DNA of 64,000 bases. It comes from Acetobacter malorum. Lineage in GTDB: Bacteria > Pseudomonadota > Alphaproteobacteria > Acetobacterales > Acetobacteraceae. The position numbers were made by a program, and so were the translations under genes. This document shows positions 45,067 to 54,353 of this stretch, piece by piece (positions within the stretch are counted from its first letter, which is position 1; each line of letters starts with the position of its first letter). Under the pieces are notes generated by a model that worked only from the letters and a program-made list of their open reading frames with translations, was not told where the DNA came from and searched no databases. The stretch spans positions 24,523-88,522 of the forward strand of contig NZ_LHZC01000041.1 in assembly GCF_001580615.1 (NCBI RefSeq), in the 5' to 3' direction.

Positions 45067-46013
45067 TCGGCAAGCATGAATGGTCTGTGACCAACCGCCA
45101 GCCCAGCCTGAAGGGCCGCGTGGCTCTGGTAACGGGTGGCAATAGCGGCCTTGGGTTTGAAGTCGCCTGTGGTCTGGCCACACGCGGCGCCCGCCTGCTG
45201 TTGCCGGTGCGCAGTGCGGCACGGGGTGAAGCCGCTCTGGCCGCCCTGCAGGCCCGCTGCCCCGGTGCCGAGGCTGAATTGCTGACCCTCAACCTTGCCT
45301 CACTGGACTCCATTGCGGCCTGTGCGGCTGAGGTCGCTACCCGCACCCGCTCACTGGATTTTCTGGTGAACAATGCGGGCGTGATGGCCCTTGCCCGCAG
45401 GCAGGAAACGGCTGACGGATTTGAGATGCAGTTTGGCACCAACCATCTGGGCCATTTTGCGCTGACCACCCGCCTGCGTCCCCTGCTGGAAGCGGCTTCC
45501 GGTGGTGGCACGGTGGTGACCGTCGCCAGTCTGGCAGCCTGTAAGGGCGCAATCCATTTTGATGATTTGCAGTCCCGCCGCCGTTACAGCCCCTTTGGCG
45601 CGTATCAGCAGAGCAAGCTGTCCAACCTGCTGTTTGCGCGGGAACTGGCCCGGCGTGCGGGGGAGAATGGCTGGAACATCCATTCCCGCGCAGCACACCC
45701 CGGCTGGTCTTCCACATCCATTATTGCCAATGGTCCGGCATCCAGCCTGCCCGGCGCTGTGGGGAAAGCGGAACAGGTGATTGGCACCGCGATCCTGCGC
45801 GTGATGGGGCAAACTGCAGCCCGTGGGGCAGAGCCACTGCTGTATGCGGCTCTCTCTCCGGCTGCGCGTGATGGAGACTATTATGGCCCGCAGGGCACAG
45901 CTGAACGACGCGGCCCACCCGGCCCGGCCAAAGTACCGCCCGCTGCACAGAAAATCAGCACGGCAGCGCGCCTGTGGGATGTGTCCGAACGCCTGACGGG
46001 CGTTGCCTGGTAA
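45063..46013 (+). CDS. SDR-family oxidoreductase, retinol-dehydrogenase-like
   Basis: The 316-residue protein is an extended classical short-chain dehydrogenase. Nucleotide site TGGNSGLGFEVA is at about residues 21-32, NNAGVMA near 101, and the catalytic Tyr/Lys in YQQSKLSN. The sequence resembles light-dependent protochlorophyllide reductase/retinol dehydrogenase-type SDRs of unknown substrate. The start overlaps the DedA stop (ATGA at 45063-45066), so the two are one transcript, ended by a strong terminator. Confidence 0.87.
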   Translation: MIGKHEWSVTNRQPSLKGRVALVTGGNSGLGFEVACGLATRGARLLLPVRSAARGEAALAALQARCPGAEAELLTLNLASLDSIAACAAEVATRTRSLDFLVNNAGVMALARRQETADGFEMQFGTNHLGHFALTTRLRPLLEAASGGGTVVTVASLAACKGAIHFDDLQSRRRYSPFGAYQQSKLSNLLFARELARRAGENGWNIHSRAAHPGWSSTSIIANGPASSLPGAVGKAEQVIGTAILRVMGQTAARGAEPLLYAALSPAARDGDYYGPQGTAERRGPPGPAKVPPAAQKISTAARLWDVSERLTGVAW

Positions 46014-46044
46014 CGTCCCGAACGTTCAGCATCCATACGGTTAC

Positions 46045-46082
46045 AAAAAAGCCTCCCACGCCAGAAGCGGGGAGGCTTTTTT
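46045..46082. terminator. bidirectional terminator between SDR and helicase genes
   Basis: AAAAAA-GCCTCCC (46051-46057)...GGGAGGC (46070-46076)-TTTTTT. It serves the SDR gene on the plus strand and the helicase on the minus strand. Confidence 0.85.
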
Positions 46083-46084
46083 AG

Positions 46085-48451
46085 TTAGCCGCGCCTGCGG
46101 GAACTGCTGCCCGGTGAGGAACTGCGTGTGCGGCTCTGCTGCCGCAGCACGTTTTCAATCCACTCATTCAGGCGGCGTGTGGTTTCTTCTGCATCTTCCC
46201 GGTCCGGGTAGAATTCCGGGAAGCGCAGTGCGAGCCAGCGCCATGCGACCAGCCGCTTATGGCGTTTTTCCGCGCGTTCCAGTTCTTCGCGGCTGGCACG
46301 TTCACTCGGCGGCAGACGCCCGGTGCCCGGCGGCAGTACGCGGCGGCCTGCGGCATGATCCGCTGCCCAGCCCACCAGACGGCGGATGCCGTTATCCCGG
46401 TCATCCACCGGGCACATGGCGTAGGACCAGCGGGTGGTGAGGTCCAGCCCGTCCACGCCTTCCAGCGCGGACGCAATGGCGAAGGCCTGCTCCATATCCG
46501 CCAGACGGTAATTGGGGTCATCCTTGCGCAACACCGCGCGATGAATACGGGAGAGAACGCCATACAGGCTTTCCGACCCGATTTCCGCTGCAACCGCCTT
46601 CACGATATCCGCGTCTGGCTGCACGAAGGGGCGCAGGTCTTCCGGCATTTCCGGGTCCGCCTCAAGCTGTCGGCGGATGAAGGACGGGCTGCCCGCCCCC
46701 GCCAGCACGGACACGGTGCCCACTTCATGCTTGCCGTAGCGCCCGGCACGGCCACCAATCTGTTTGACCTCCTGCACTGTAAGATCTCGCGTCTGCTTGC
46801 CGTCAAACTTCTTGAGCGCCGCAAACACGACGCGCTTGATGGACAGGTTCAGACCCATACCAATGGCGTCGGTCGCAATCAGGATATCCGCAGCACCCGA
46901 GTTAAAGCGCTGCGCTTCCGCCCGGCGGACCTCCGGGCTCAGCGCCCCATAGACCACCGCAACCCGCCGCCCGTGCTGCATGAGCGCAGCGCGCAGGTCC
47001 AGCACCTCGCGCCGGGAGAACGCAATCAGCGCGTCACCGGCCTGAAGATCCTGCAACCGCACGGGCTGGGAGGCTGGTTTCAGCGGGCTTTTGCGCTCCA
47101 GAGAGATTTCATCCAGCGGGTCCCCGCACAGTTCGGCAATCCGCCGCACCATGGGAATACAGTCCGGCGCACCCAGCACATACAGGTGGCGGGCCGGAGC
47201 GCCCATGATCGCCGCTGTCCAGGCTGCACCACGGTCGGTATCGAAGAGCATCTGCGCTTCATCAATTACCGCGACATCGACCGGATTATAGAACGGGCAC
47301 ATCTCTACCGTGGCGGCCAGATGGCGGCTGCTGGGCACCAGAATGCGCTCTTCCCCGGTCGCAAGAGACGCTTCGACCCCGCGAGACGCCAGCGCCTCCC
47401 GGAATTCATGCGCCAGCAGGCGGAGGGGGGCGAGCGCCAACCCGCTATCGGCCTGCGCCAGCGCATTGAGCGCCGTGTAGGACTTGCCGCTGTTGGTCGG
47501 GCCGGTAACGAGGGTGATGCGCCGGTTCAGCGCCCTTGCGGTGCGGAAATGGGCTGCGTAACGGTCAAGAGCTGCCACGCGGGCAATGACGGAATTGGCC
47601 ACCTTGCGGCCCATATCCGGGGCCTTGCCCCCTGCCCCGGCAACAGCCGGAGCGCCACCATTGCGCCATTCACCCAGTTTGCCGCGCAGGGCGATAAGTT
47701 CCGCCGGGTCAAACTCCCAGCGTTCCCTATCACCCGATTCGCGCACCTTTCGGGCCACGGGCAGACGATTTTCTGCAATCCAGCGCAGCGCTTCCTTATG
47801 GGAGCACCGCAGCAGGCGCGGCACCTCCTGAAATGGCACCAGACTTTCTTCCCACGTGCGCAGGCGCGATTCTTCCTGCTCGCGTTTTTCCCGCGCCGTG
47901 CGCTCAATGGTGCTGGCGGTTTTCTGCCGCTGGGCTTCCTCCCGGCGGGCGGTGTCCAGAAACGGGTCGCCCTCCGGCAGGTCAAACGCCAGCGCTATGG
48001 CCATCAGCAGCAGGTCGGTCTGGGCCGGGGAAAGCACACGCCCCGTATCGACCAGATCTGCCTGAACCGTCTCAAACACCGCCCGCGGATTGGTCCCGTA
48101 AGACCGCAGCCGGGCGCAGGAGACGGGGGCCAGAGCGCGTTCCAGCACGCGGTCATCCGCTTCCGGTTCTTCTATGTTTCCAACGGCTTCTTCAATTTCG
48201 TCGCGGGAAACCCAGATACGGCCGCTGCGCCGTGTGAGGTCCACAAGGCGGGAGACACGCTTCTTGCGCCGTGCGGTGCACAGAATAGTGCGGTAGGTTT
48301 CATCCTCAATATCCCGCGCGCCCGGCTCCAGAGCGCGGGCAATGCGGCGCAGAACGTCCTGCTCTTCCCGTGGTTCGATACTCAGGCCTGTGCGGGCTGA
48401 AACACGCACAAAGGCCTCACGGGCGGGGGATGCGAAAGTCTCTGATGTCAT
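46085..48451 (-). CDS. SUV3-like DEAD/DExH helicase with N-terminal extension
   Basis: This large protein of about 788 residues has a helicase core resembling the mitochondrial RNA helicase SUV3/SUPV3L1. Walker A GPTNSGKS lies around residue 317-324, the Walker B-like VIDEAQMLF follows (the DExH box reads DEAQ), ALDLLL-type motifs, then motif VI QIGGRAGRYGKHE. The N-terminal ~290 residues are charged and helical and have no recognised fold. A low-complexity basic tail (SSSPGSSSRRRG) ends it. Role is probably RNA unwinding in decay or processing. A second related helicase lies at 61421-64000. Start 48451 or 48469. Confidence 0.85.
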   Translation of the reverse strand: MTSETFASPAREAFVRVSARTGLSIEPREEQDVLRRIARALEPGARDIEDETYRTILCTARRKKRVSRLVDLTRRSGRIWVSRDEIEEAVGNIEEPEADDRVLERALAPVSCARLRSYGTNPRAVFETVQADLVDTGRVLSPAQTDLLLMAIALAFDLPEGDPFLDTARREEAQRQKTASTIERTAREKREQEESRLRTWEESLVPFQEVPRLLRCSHKEALRWIAENRLPVARKVRESGDRERWEFDPAELIALRGKLGEWRNGGAPAVAGAGGKAPDMGRKVANSVIARVAALDRYAAHFRTARALNRRITLVTGPTNSGKSYTALNALAQADSGLALAPLRLLAHEFREALASRGVEASLATGEERILVPSSRHLAATVEMCPFYNPVDVAVIDEAQMLFDTDRGAAWTAAIMGAPARHLYVLGAPDCIPMVRRIAELCGDPLDEISLERKSPLKPASQPVRLQDLQAGDALIAFSRREVLDLRAALMQHGRRVAVVYGALSPEVRRAEAQRFNSGAADILIATDAIGMGLNLSIKRVVFAALKKFDGKQTRDLTVQEVKQIGGRAGRYGKHEVGTVSVLAGAGSPSFIRRQLEADPEMPEDLRPFVQPDADIVKAVAAEIGSESLYGVLSRIHRAVLRKDDPNYRLADMEQAFAIASALEGVDGLDLTTRWSYAMCPVDDRDNGIRRLVGWAADHAAGRRVLPPGTGRLPPSERASREELERAEKRHKRLVAWRWLALRFPEFYPDREDAEETTRRLNEWIENVLRQQSRTRSSSPGSSSRRRG

Positions 48452-48692
48452 AGCGTATTCATGCGGCATCCGCGCGGGCGGAACAATGGCTGAAACGGCA
48501 ATAAAACCGCACCTGTGCGCTGCCAGAAAGCGTCGCGTGATGAATTTGCACTGGCGTCCTGCCGTCTGGCCCCTTAGAAACGCGCCACGACCAGAAGCAC
48601 GCCTCCGTGCCGTTCAAGAGTCCGCACCGGGACCACAGGCCGGCTACGGGGCATATCCTCTCGATCTGCTGCAAGCGGAGTATAAGCGGCCC

Positions 48693-49607
48693 ATGTCTGA
48701 AACTATGTCTGAAACGTCAACCGGAACATTTTCCGACATTCTGCCGAAAATGACGGCCTCTGAAGTCCCGACAGGCCTCCTGCCGGTAGAAGGTGAGGAC
48801 GGTGTCTGGCACCTTGCCCCCCCGACCAAGGAATACGGCAACCTGTATCCGGCCAAGGTGCTGACGGTGCATCACTGGACGGACCGTTTGTTCAGCTTCA
48901 CCACCACGCGTGACCCCGGCCTGCGGTTTGAAAACGGCCAGTTCGCCATGATCGGCATTGAACTGAACGGCAAGCCCCTGCTGCGTGCCTATTCCATTGC
49001 CTCCCCCAACTATGCGGATGAGATGGAGTTCCTCTCCATTGCCGTGCCGGAAGGCCCGCTGACCTCCCGCCTGCGCCACGTTAAAGTGGGTGATACGGTT
49101 CTGATTGGCCGCAAGCCGACCGGCACGCTGCTGCTGGACAACCTGCGTCCGGGCCGGAACCTGTATTTCCTGTCCACCGGCACGGGTCTGGCACCGTTCA
49201 TGAGCCTGATTAAAGACCCGGACTGCTATGAGCGGTTCGAGCACGTCATCCTCAGCCACACAGTGCGTATTTCCGGTGAGCTGGCTTATGCCAACCACAT
49301 CCGCCATGAACTGCCGGAACACGAGTTTCTGGGCGAGGACGTCTCCGGTAAACTGCTCTACTACCCGGCCGTGACGCGTGAAGCCTTTGCTGTGACGGAC
49401 CGCATTACCAAGCTGATCGAATCCGGCAAGATCTTCACGGATCTGAACATCCCGGAACTGGACCCCGAGCATGATCGTGTGATGATCTGCGGGTCACCGG
49501 AAATGCTGGCGGATACGGAAGCCCTGCTGCAGGCCCGCGGGTTTGATGAAGGCAACATGTCCAACCCCGGTTCTTACGTGGTGGAAAAGGCCTTCGCTGA
49601 ACGCTGA
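48693..49607 (+). CDS. fpr: ferredoxin--NADP reductase
   Basis: This FAD enzyme exchanges electrons between NADPH and ferredoxin or flavodoxin. The 304-residue protein has an N-terminal FAD domain with RAYSIASPNYADEMEF (the RxYSxAS FAD motif) and a C-terminal NADP domain with FLSTGTGLAPFMSLIKD and the terminal MICGSPEMLADTEALLQARGF. It lacks a signal peptide. The start at 48693 is followed 12 bases later by a second in-frame ATG, which could also serve. Upstream lies the divergent helicase; downstream, glutathione reductase begins 32 bases after the stop. Confidence 0.93.
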   Translation: MSETMSETSTGTFSDILPKMTASEVPTGLLPVEGEDGVWHLAPPTKEYGNLYPAKVLTVHHWTDRLFSFTTTRDPGLRFENGQFAMIGIELNGKPLLRAYSIASPNYADEMEFLSIAVPEGPLTSRLRHVKVGDTVLIGRKPTGTLLLDNLRPGRNLYFLSTGTGLAPFMSLIKDPDCYERFEHVILSHTVRISGELAYANHIRHELPEHEFLGEDVSGKLLYYPAVTREAFAVTDRITKLIESGKIFTDLNIPELDPEHDRVMICGSPEMLADTEALLQARGFDEGNMSNPGSYVVEKAFAER

Positions 49608-49639
49608 GGGTCGTGAACTAAAAAAACGGAGCCTGCGCC

Positions 49640-51037
49640 ATGACGCATGAATTTGATCTTCTTGTCATCGGAGCGGGCTCCGGCGGGGTGCGCTGTGCCC
49701 GTATTGCCGCGGGGCATGGCGCGCGCGTTGCCGTGGTGGAAAGTCGCCACTGGGGCGGCACCTGCGTCAATCTGGGCTGCGTGCCCAAAAAGCTCATGGT
49801 TCAGGCCAGTGAGTATGGCGATCTGGTGGATGACAGCCACGCTTTTGGCTGGTCCTCCACCCGTGGCACCCATGACTGGGCCACGCTGATTGCCGCCAAA
49901 GATAAAGAAATCACCCGCCTGAACGGCATTTACGTCTCCATGCTGGAGAAGGCAGGCATCACCCTGCTGACGGGCCATGCCCGCTTTGTAGATGCCCATA
50001 CCGTGCGCGTTGAAGCCTCTCCGCTCGCCCCGGACGAAGCGCCGCGTACTGTTACGGCAAAAAACATCGTCATCGCCACCGGCTCCACGCCTCTGCGCCC
50101 GGATATTCCGGGGGCGGAGCTGGCCATTACGTCTGATGAAGCTTTCCATCTGCCCACCCGCCCGCAGCGCGTAGTGATTGTTGGCGGTGGGTATATCGGG
50201 CTGGAATTTGCCGGGATTTTTGCAGGCTTAGGCTCTCAGGTCGATCTGGTTTACCGGCAGGCGCTGCCGCTGCGCGGGTTTGATGAAGATATGCGCGCCG
50301 CCATGGCCGAGGCCATTACCGTGCGCGGCATCACCCAGCACCCGCGCTGTTCCTCCACCCGTGTGACCAAAAACGGTGAGACCTACACCGTCACGCTGAA
50401 TAACGGGCATACGCTGGAGGCTGACTGCGTATTTTTCGCCACCGGCAGAAAACCCAAAATCGAAAAGCTGGGACTCGATAAAACCAGCATTGCCGTGGGG
50501 GAAGTCGGGCAGATCAAGGTGGATGCCAACAGCCAGACCACGGAACCCGGTGTCTATGCCATTGGTGACGTGACGGACCGCATTAACCTGACCCCCGTGG
50601 CTATTGCCGAAGGCCATAATCTGGCCGACCGCCTGTTTGGCAAAGCACCGCCGCGGGAATGGTCGTTCGACACCACGCCCAAAGCTGTCTTTTTCTCCCC
50701 GCCGCTGGCGTCTGTTGGCCTCTCGGAAACGGAAGCCGCGCATCATGGCGTGGTGGATATCTACTTCACGCGCTTCACGCCCATGCGCCACACGCTGAGT
50801 GGCCGCAAGGAGCGCAAAACGGTCATGAAGCTGGTTGTGCAGCAAAGCAGCCAGAAGGTGGTAGGCGCGCATATTCTGGGGGATGACGCCCCGGAAATGC
50901 TGCAAGGCGTGGCAGTCGCCGTCACGGCCGGTCTGACCAAACAGGATTTTGACCGCACCATCGGCATCCACCCCACCTCCGCCGAGGAACTGGTGACGAT
51001 GCGCACCCGCACGCGGGAAACGCCTGCCGCGTCCTGA
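49640..51037 (+). CDS. gor: glutathione reductase
   Basis: Gor reduces oxidised glutathione with NADPH in the cytoplasm. The 465-residue flavoprotein has FAD motif LVIGAGSGGVRCAR, the redox-active disulfide GGTCVNLGCVPKK (Cys about 45 and 50), the NADPH motif VIVGGGYIGLEFAG, and the C-terminal dimer-interface His in HPTSAEELVTM. Distinction from related disulfide reductases rests on the GTCVNLGC spacing and overall length. It is preceded by an ACGGAG site and lies 32 bases after fpr, so the two redox genes may be co-transcribed. Confidence 0.93.
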   Translation: MTHEFDLLVIGAGSGGVRCARIAAGHGARVAVVESRHWGGTCVNLGCVPKKLMVQASEYGDLVDDSHAFGWSSTRGTHDWATLIAAKDKEITRLNGIYVSMLEKAGITLLTGHARFVDAHTVRVEASPLAPDEAPRTVTAKNIVIATGSTPLRPDIPGAELAITSDEAFHLPTRPQRVVIVGGGYIGLEFAGIFAGLGSQVDLVYRQALPLRGFDEDMRAAMAEAITVRGITQHPRCSSTRVTKNGETYTVTLNNGHTLEADCVFFATGRKPKIEKLGLDKTSIAVGEVGQIKVDANSQTTEPGVYAIGDVTDRINLTPVAIAEGHNLADRLFGKAPPREWSFDTTPKAVFFSPPLASVGLSETEAAHHGVVDIYFTRFTPMRHTLSGRKERKTVMKLVVQQSSQKVVGAHILGDDAPEMLQGVAVAVTAGLTKQDFDRTIGIHPTSAEELVTMRTRTRETPAAS

Positions 51038-51105
51038 CCCGGCTGCGCTCCGGCGTAGCCTTCCCCCGCTTTTCTTTTTCCAGCCGCCAGAACAGGAAAA
51101 ACGCC

Positions 51106-52500
51106 ATGTCCTCCTCCCCCACACCGTCTGGCCCCACGCCGGGCAGCGTTGCCGCTCACGCCCGCGGGTCTTACGATCTGGTTCTGAAAGGCGGCACCGT
51201 TGTGCTGCCGGACGCTACCGTGCAGACGGATGTCTATGTGCGGGACGGGCTGATTGCCGCCATTGGCGGGCAGGCTGACGCCGGGCGCACCGTGGATTGC
51301 ACGGGGCTGACCATTCTGCCGGGCGTGATTGATACGCAGGTCCATTTCCGTGAGCCGGGTGCCGAGGCCAATGAAGACCTCGAAACCGGGAGCCGCGCTG
51401 CTGTGCTGGGTGGCGTGACGGGCGTGTTTGAAATGCCAAACACCCGACCGCCGACGTCCACGCCGGAAGCAGTGGCCCACAAGCTCTCCCGCGCAAAGCA
51501 CCGCATGTGGTGTGACCACGCCTTTTACGTGGGTGCCACAGTGGACAATGCCGATGAGTGCGGTGAGCTGGAAAAGCTACCGGGCACGGCGGGCATTAAA
51601 GTGTTCATGGGCTCCTCCACCGGCAATCTGCTGATTTCAGAAGATGACATGCTGGAACGCGTCCTCCGCTCCGGCATGCGCCGCGTGGCCATTCATGCGG
51701 AAGACGAAACCCGGCTGAAGGAACGCACGGACTACCGCGTGGAAGGGGACCCGTCCTCCCACCCTGTCTGGCGTGATGATGAGACCGCCCTGCGCGCCAC
51801 AACCCGCGCCCTGCATCTGGCCCGCAAGACCGGTCGGCGTGTGCATATCCTGCACATCACCACGCCGGCTGAACTGGAACTGATTTCCGCACACCGGGAT
51901 ATCGCCTCCTGCGAGCTGACGCCTCAGCATCTGACCCTGGCCGGGGAAGAAGCCTACCCCCGTCTGGGCACACTGGCGCAGATGAACCCGCCCATCCGCT
52001 CCGGCGCGCATCGGGATGGCCTGTGGCACTGGGTTGGGCAGGGCATGCCGGACATTATTGGCTCCGACCACGCGCCGCATGCGCTCTCCGCCAAGGAAAA
52101 GCCCTATCCGGCCTCTCCCTCCGGCATGCCGGGCGTGCAGACCCTGCTGCCGCTGATGCTGGACCACGTGGCCAATAACCGCCTGACCCTGCGCCGCCTT
52201 GTGGACATGACCTCCGCCGGGCCGCAGCGCCTGTTCGGGCTGGTGCGCAAGGGCCGCATTGCCGTGGGGTATGATGCCGATTTCTCCATTGTGGACCTCA
52301 AGTCCCGCTGGACCATGGAACAGAGCTGGATGGCCTCCCGCTGTGGCTGGTCTCCCTTTGCGGGCCAGACCGTCACGGGCCGCCCGGTGGGCACAATTAT
52401 CCGTGGCAATCAGGTGATGTGGGAAGGCACGCTGGCCGATAAAGCGCTTGGCGAACCCCTGCGTTTTGATGCAACCGACAGACCGCAGGCTGCCCGCTGA
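51106..52500 (+). CDS. pyrC: dihydroorotase-family amidohydrolase
   Basis: The 464-residue protein is a cyclic amidohydrolase of the class I dihydroorotase type, acting in pyrimidine synthesis. Metal-site segments are present: a candidate carbamylated lysine in GIKVFMGSS, His in VAIHAEDE, His in VHILHITTP, and GSDHAPH. The first metal motif reads DTQVHFREPG, so the first His of the usual HxH is Gln. This variant occurs, to my recollection, in some alphaproteobacterial dihydroorotases. An allantoinase-like role is a possible alternative. The Hsp70-like gene starts three bases after its stop. Confidence 0.82.
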   Translation: MSSSPTPSGPTPGSVAAHARGSYDLVLKGGTVVLPDATVQTDVYVRDGLIAAIGGQADAGRTVDCTGLTILPGVIDTQVHFREPGAEANEDLETGSRAAVLGGVTGVFEMPNTRPPTSTPEAVAHKLSRAKHRMWCDHAFYVGATVDNADECGELEKLPGTAGIKVFMGSSTGNLLISEDDMLERVLRSGMRRVAIHAEDETRLKERTDYRVEGDPSSHPVWRDDETALRATTRALHLARKTGRRVHILHITTPAELELISAHRDIASCELTPQHLTLAGEEAYPRLGTLAQMNPPIRSGAHRDGLWHWVGQGMPDIIGSDHAPHALSAKEKPYPASPSGMPGVQTLLPLMLDHVANNRLTLRRLVDMTSAGPQRLFGLVRKGRIAVGYDADFSIVDLKSRWTMEQSWMASRCGWSPFAGQTVTGRPVGTIIRGNQVMWEGTLADKALGEPLRFDATDRPQAAR

Positions 52501-52503
52501 AAC

Positions 52504-53790
52504 ATGACGACGACGCCTTCCAACAGCCTGAAAATTGGTCTTGATTTCGGCACCACCAACAGTGTGGTGGTGCTGGCTCACCCGGACGGACGGACTGAAA
52601 CCGCCCGGTTTACCTTCCCCCACCACGGCGAATCCGACACATGCCGCACGCTGCTGTGCTTCTGGCATGATGAAGAACGCGGCCGCCTGAAGCTGCATGA
52701 GGCCATTGGTGCCGCGGCGGTGGATGCCTATCTGGAAGATCCTGCGGAAAGCCGCATGATTATGTCCATGAAGTCCTACCTCGCGCAGAAATCCTTCCGC
52801 GAGACGCAGATTTTCAGCCGCCGCATGACGCTGGAAATGTTGATTGCGCGCTTCCTCACACATCTGATGGAAGCCGTGAAAATTGACCCGGCCTCCGTGC
52901 AGGTCACCGTCGGGCGGCCTGTGCATTTTGCCGGAGACCGCGCGGACGATGCGCTGGGTGAGCAGCGCCTGCGTGAGAGCTTTACCGCAGCAGGCTTCGG
53001 CCCGATTGGTATTGCGTGGGAGCCGGAAGCCGCAGGCTGGCGGTTTGCCCAGCGGCTGGAAAAACCCACCACCATTCTGGTGGGCGACTTTGGCGGCGGC
53101 ACCAGTGACTTCTCGGTCCTGCGGTTTGACCCGGCGACAGGCCGCGCTATGCCGCTGGGGCATTCCGGTGTGGGCATTGCGGGGGATCAGTTTGATTACC
53201 GCATTATCAACACCGTCATCGCCCCCCTGCTTGGGCGGGACAGCACGTACCGGATTATGGGCGGCCAGCCTCTGCCCGTGCCGATTGAATGGTACGCAAG
53301 TCTTGGCCACTGGCACCGTCTGGCGCTGATGCGCACGCCGCAGACCCTGCGGGATATTGAAGACGTCACCCGCACCGCAGCCGAGCCGGAAAAACTCCGC
53401 GCACTGCTTGATCTGGTGAATGACCAGCAGGGGCAGGCGCTCTACCGCGCCGTGGGGGCTGCCAAAAGCGCGCTCTCCTCCGCAGACAGCACGGTGCTGA
53501 AGTTCGAGCACAAGCGGCTGAAGGTAGAACGCACCATCACCCGGCAGGAGTTTGAAGAGTGGATTGCCCCGGACCTCGCCCTGTTTGGCGGTGCGGTGGA
53601 TAAAGCGCTTGAAAACGCCAACCTTGCCGCGTCCGATATTGACCGCGTCTTCCTGACCGGTGGCACATCCTTTGTGCCCGCGGTGCGCAATCTGTTTATC
53701 AATCGTTTTGGGAAAGAGCGTGTGGACGCTGGCGGCGAGTTCGTCTCCGTCGCCGAAGGACTGGCTCTGATGTCAGGCCGCGCAGCCTGA
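52504..53790 (+). CDS. Hsp70-family chaperone-like protein (YegD type)
   Basis: The 428-residue protein is an actin-fold ATPase without the substrate-binding lid of DnaK. It starts with the phosphate-1 motif IGLDFGTTNSVVVL, has the phosphate-2 region VGDFGGGTSDFSVLRF and an adenosine motif FLTGGTSFVPAVRNLF. The shortened length and insertions match the YegD group, whose function is unclear. It starts three bases after the dihydroorotase stop, so it is probably read from the same transcript; the link in function is obscure. A hairpin terminator follows. Confidence 0.88.
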   Translation: MTTTPSNSLKIGLDFGTTNSVVVLAHPDGRTETARFTFPHHGESDTCRTLLCFWHDEERGRLKLHEAIGAAAVDAYLEDPAESRMIMSMKSYLAQKSFRETQIFSRRMTLEMLIARFLTHLMEAVKIDPASVQVTVGRPVHFAGDRADDALGEQRLRESFTAAGFGPIGIAWEPEAAGWRFAQRLEKPTTILVGDFGGGTSDFSVLRFDPATGRAMPLGHSGVGIAGDQFDYRIINTVIAPLLGRDSTYRIMGGQPLPVPIEWYASLGHWHRLALMRTPQTLRDIEDVTRTAAEPEKLRALLDLVNDQQGQALYRAVGAAKSALSSADSTVLKFEHKRLKVERTITRQEFEEWIAPDLALFGGAVDKALENANLAASDIDRVFLTGGTSFVPAVRNLFINRFGKERVDAGGEFVSVAEGLALMSGRAA

Positions 53791-53836
53791 GACCTCCCAG
53801 CTCATCCGGAGCCGGAAAAACCCGGAGTGTTTGAAG

Positions 53837-53869
53837 AAGGGCGCAGGAGACACTCTCCCGCGCCCTTTT
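53837..53869 (+). terminator. rho-independent terminator after the Hsp70-like gene
   Basis: AAGGGCGC (53837-53844) pairs with GCGCCCTT around an inner GGAGA/TCTCC stem, followed by TTTT. It also lies just beyond the stop of the minus-strand gene at 53875. Confidence 0.8.
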
Positions 53870-53874
53870 CTGTT

Positions 53875-54339
53875 TTACGGAAATGCAGACCGTTTAAAAA
53901 CGTGCAGGTCCACCAGCGCCCGCAGGGGAGCAAAGGCTTTATCGGAAAAGTTTTCCGTATAGACCTTGGAGCCATCCGGCGCTTCCACAAACACCGTATC
54001 GTTCCAGTCGGCAGCGCTAATGCCCGTCCAGAGCGTAAGCGCCAGCACATCCTTGCCGCTGGCGTCCTTCAGCATCAGGCGCGAATCGCCGGAAGACGGC
54101 GGTGTGCGGCCCAGCGGACCCCAGCCGCTTTTATGCTCGCTCAGCCAGTCATTCACGGATTTCACTTCTTCCGCGCTCAGCACCCGCTTGTGCCGCATCG
54201 GGCCAACCTCAATCTCGCCACTGGCGATTTGAGGGAACACCACCGGCTTGAAATTGGGCAGCGCCACCATCCAGATTAACGATGCCGTGCCAATCGTCAG
54301 CACCAGAAACCCGATAAGAAACGCGGTTTCCTTCCTCAT
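53875..54339 (-). CDS. hypothetical membrane-anchored protein
   Basis: I do not recognise this 154-residue protein. It has one N-terminal membrane segment (residues ~5-27, ETAFLIGFLVLTIGTASLIWMV) and a soluble domain outside the membrane, about 125 residues, with SEHKSGWGPLGRTPPSSG and LTLWTGISAADWNDTVFVEAPDGS. It lacks cysteines, so no disulfides. It is the last gene of a minus-strand run, 14 bases after the DegT aminotransferase, so it is probably co-transcribed with the sugar-modification genes. A periplasmic role is inferred only from topology. Confidence 0.65.
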   Translation of the reverse strand: MRKETAFLIGFLVLTIGTASLIWMVALPNFKPVVFPQIASGEIEVGPMRHKRVLSAEEVKSVNDWLSEHKSGWGPLGRTPPSSGDSRLMLKDASGKDVLALTLWTGISAADWNDTVFVEAPDGSKVYTENFSDKAFAPLRALVDLHVFKRSAFP

Positions 54340-54353
54340 TCCCCTAACTCTCC

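Noticed and set aside
48342..48692. 117-codon N-terminal extension of ferredoxin-NADP reductase
   Set aside because: It overlaps the helicase start region on the other strand and is not reductase-like; 48693 gives the family length.
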